Below, piece after piece: positions 61,709 to 64,000 of a stretch of DNA of 64,000 nucleotides. The notes beneath the pieces are model-generated. The model worked only from the letters and a program-made list of their open reading frames with translations, had not been told where the DNA came from and made no database searches. Both the position numbers and the translations under genes were made by a program. The stretch is from Gordionus sp. m RMFG-2023 (taxonomy: Eukaryota; Nematomorpha; Gordioida; Chordodea; Parachordodidae), in NCBI RefSeq assembly GCF_954871325.1, contig NC_088775.1, forward strand, positions 4,575,475 to 4,639,474, in the 5' to 3' direction. The first letter of the stretch is position 1; every line of letters starts with the position of its first letter.

Positions 61709-62483
61709 ATGCTGCAAACATCGAACGCGTTCGCGTTCAACGTTCACCTTCAAAAAAATGTTAAACGGCTCGATTTGAACCGATTTTTAAATACGGCTAA
61801 CCGAATATTTTAGCCAGGAAAATATTGCCTATACCTTGAGATTTCGTTAATAGATGCCCAAACCTTTTCCTTCTTCCTTCCTTACAGAAAAATATTACGC
61901 AAGCCTGAAGATTTTGGTCACAAGGAAGGAAGGAAGGAAGATAAAATATTGAGTTAGCCATATTTAAAAATCGGCTCAAGAGCCATTTAACAACACTATA
62001 TTTAGTTATATTATATGAATATTACAATCAAGTATCTTTTTAAATTAGAAATTGAAGATTTTGGGAACTGATATTTTGGTTAAAGATAGAATTAGTTTAT
62101 AATTGTATATTTCATGTTACTGGTCTGGTACAGTATTTAATATATTTAGGCCATGGTAATGTTAATTCAGCATCCATGTTTACGCTAATCTATAAATTAA
62201 TAATATTCGAGTTTATAAACCTATACTATATGACAGTAAAAAAAAAAATTCAAATGGCGATAAAGGAAACAGCTGATTAGAAAATAATCCCTTTTTTTAA
62301 AAAATTATATGATTTGGATTAATTATTAAAATTAATATTTTATTTTATTTTTCATATGAATAAAAAAACAAAAAATATTTTCTAAAATTGAACGAACGTA
62401 AAAATCGAACGCGTTCGTCAAGAACAAAAAAAACGAACTTCTTCGCGAAAGCGTTCATTTTGAACGAGTTCGTTTACAACATT
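61709..62483. mobile_element. MITE-like element with GAACGCGTTC ends, carrying a nested MITE
   Basis: AATGCTGCAAACATCGAACG at the left is mirrored by CGAGTTCGTTTACAACATT at the right, with GAACGCGTTCG repeated inside both ends. A TAGTGTTG-family MITE occupies 61759-61998. The target duplication is unclear. Confidence 0.65.
61759..61998. mobile_element. hAT-type MITE, TAGTGTTG family, with GGAAGG expansion
   Basis: TGTTAAACGGCTCGATTTGA at the left and GAGCCATTTAACAACACTA at the right identify the family. Inside, two short runs, CCTTCTTCCTTCCTT and GGAAGGAAGGAAGG, form a mirror pair not seen in other copies. The leftmost bases of the family end are missing. Confidence 0.78.
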
Positions 62484-63150
62484 AATTATTCTAATTTTTT
62501 TTTTTTAAAATAGTGTTGCTTAAAGTTGCTTTTGAAAAACGACCTGTTCCCTTTGAATGAGTAAATCCAATGACATATAATTAAACCTAAACTGGCACTC
62601 CTAGATCATGACCCCACCCTCCCTCTTCCAATTTGTAGTAGAAGTGCTGGGATCAGAGATGCCACAGTGCCTTTTAGAATATTTTTTATTCGGAAAAATA
62701 ATATAGAGCGCTCCCCTCAAAGGTGCACCAACCCCCCTCTCCCCACCCCACACAATCGCTATTGGGGGAGGGGTAATATATAGTTATAAATGAATAATGG
62801 GGGGGGGGGATTAGATTTAAGGTGATCCTTTATTCTCCATAAAAAAATCCTTATTCCCTGATTGTTATTGAATGAATCAAGATTTATTAAAGTTTATTCT
62901 GAAATATTTGTCGAGGTCAGATAGAAATTAAGTAAAAAAAAAAACAGCCCAACTAAAATTCTCAACAATAAAGATCATATATAAATATATGTATAAAGAA
63001 AAATTTAACCAATAGTTTATTCTATTTAAATTTTAAGGGGCTCAACAGATTATTTGATCAAGATCACGTGGGTGAGCGGAAACATAAGGAAAATTTAATT
63101 TCTTAGATTTACCAGCAGAAATAAAGATTCGTTAGTATATTTAGGACCCC

Positions 63151-63151
63151 T

Positions 63152-63242
<91 letters not shown>

Positions 63243-63272
63243 CTTCCTTCCTTACTTTCTTTCTTTCTTTTT
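63151..63272. repeat. (TTTC)n microsatellite
   Basis: About 90 bases of uninterrupted TTTC units followed by CTCTTCCTTCCTTAC and more TTTC. Open frames across it on minus are repeat translations. The remainder, 62500-64000, is AT-rich with G- and C-runs and no recognised gene. Confidence 0.95.
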
Positions 63273-64000
63273 TTTTGTAAATTATTTTCTATTTTCTTTA
63301 TAATTTTTTTACCCGAAGATAAAAAAAAAACAGATTTCATCCTAAAAAAATACTAATTTATAATTAGTATTTCGTTTTATTTTATTTTTTTTGTTCAAAG
63401 AAAATAGGAGAGAGAAATAAATAAATAATTTTTTTCTAAACCAAAAAACCCAAAAATGAAGCCATTTTATTTTTTAAAACTACAAAAAACCCCACTATAT
63501 TTTTATGGTTATTTTTTTATTTTTAACGATTATGGAAATAAATCAAAAATTTATATCAAAAGGAAAAAGAAAATTCCAACCCCCCTAAAAAAAAACTAAG
63601 ACAATTATATATATATCTATTTATTATATTATTATCTCTTTCCCCGCCAAATTATAAAAAAAAAATGAAAAATGATATTTTAATAAAGAACCCGAGAATT
63701 ATTCCCTTTGATCTTCCCTTCTTTATTTTTTTTCTTTCTTTTCTTATATAAGCGAAATATATTTAAAAAAAATTGGAAAAATTATAATAATATTTTTATT
63801 TAAAAAGGAGAGAAGTGAATAATAATTATGATGATCGATTTGTACATAAATTATCATTATGATTATTATAAAAGTTAAATATCGTATCGTGAGTGGTTCA
63901 ATTCAACGAAAACTCCTTTTGTAAAATATAGACAAACTTTTGTCGTGAAAATGTATCAGCTGCTTATTATTCCCGTTTTTAAAGGGGTGGGGGGAGGAAA

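Noticed and set aside
63095-63340. Open frames rich in KERKKERK (also at 56765-56962)
   Set aside because: Translations of TTTC/CTTT microsatellites.
53000-64000. Frizzled cysteine-rich domain exon upstream of the receptor
   Set aside because: Searched on minus by cysteine pattern; nothing resembling the ten-cysteine domain was found.

Overview
The window is animal nuclear DNA. It is very AT-rich, the genes are split by introns, and the recognisable host genes are metazoan: the DNA polymerase delta subunit POLD3, an SLC22 membrane transporter, the ER protein BCAP31/BAP31 and a Frizzled-type receptor. Frizzled rules out fungi and plants. The phylum cannot be named from the sequence; the strongly divergent Frizzled suggests a fast-evolving lineage. 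Real exons stand out as islands of higher GC. All exon models were built by eye from homology, GT-AG sites and matching intron phases; no alignment program was run.

Layout. 1-1943: AT-rich DNA with a 116-bp minisatellite and a copy of a repeat that recurs next to the SLC22 gene. 1944-6046: a ZMYM1-like hAT transposon with an exact 8-bp target duplication. 7904-11668 (+): the 3' half of POLD3, ending in a PCNA-binding motif, with four small hAT-type elements in one intron. 12113-30309 (-): a complete nine-exon SLC22 gene of about 577 codons, convergent with POLD3. Its introns carry a palindromic MULE, a hAT with a SINE and a MITE inside it, and a 1.75-kb foldback element full of ACGCGT motifs. 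30590-36701: a 6.1-kb palindromic P-type transposon beside the SLC22 start. 37545-47055 (+): a seven-exon BCAP31 gene ending in a KKxx ER-retrieval signal, with a mosaic of hAT, piggyBac and nested inverted-repeat elements in intron 3. 49204-52989 (-): a Frizzled-like receptor. 54445-54916: a LINE-type reverse-transcriptase C-terminal fragment. 57409-58064 (-): three phase-matched exons of an unidentified gene. 58065-64000: AT-rich DNA, small inverted-repeat elements and a long (TTTC)n microsatellite.

The host genes are not functionally linked and form no operon. The unifying theme is the mobile DNA. Four elements of different origin (hAT, MULE, P and a non-coding foldback) have been turned into long internal inverted repeats, three of them around a single-copy centre. 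Two of these lie in introns of SLC22, so its pre-mRNA should contain kilobase hairpins. Nested insertions, target duplications and one paralogous empty site allow relative dating. I saw no rRNA, no intact tRNA, no CRISPR array, and no retrovirus- or Polinton-like element.
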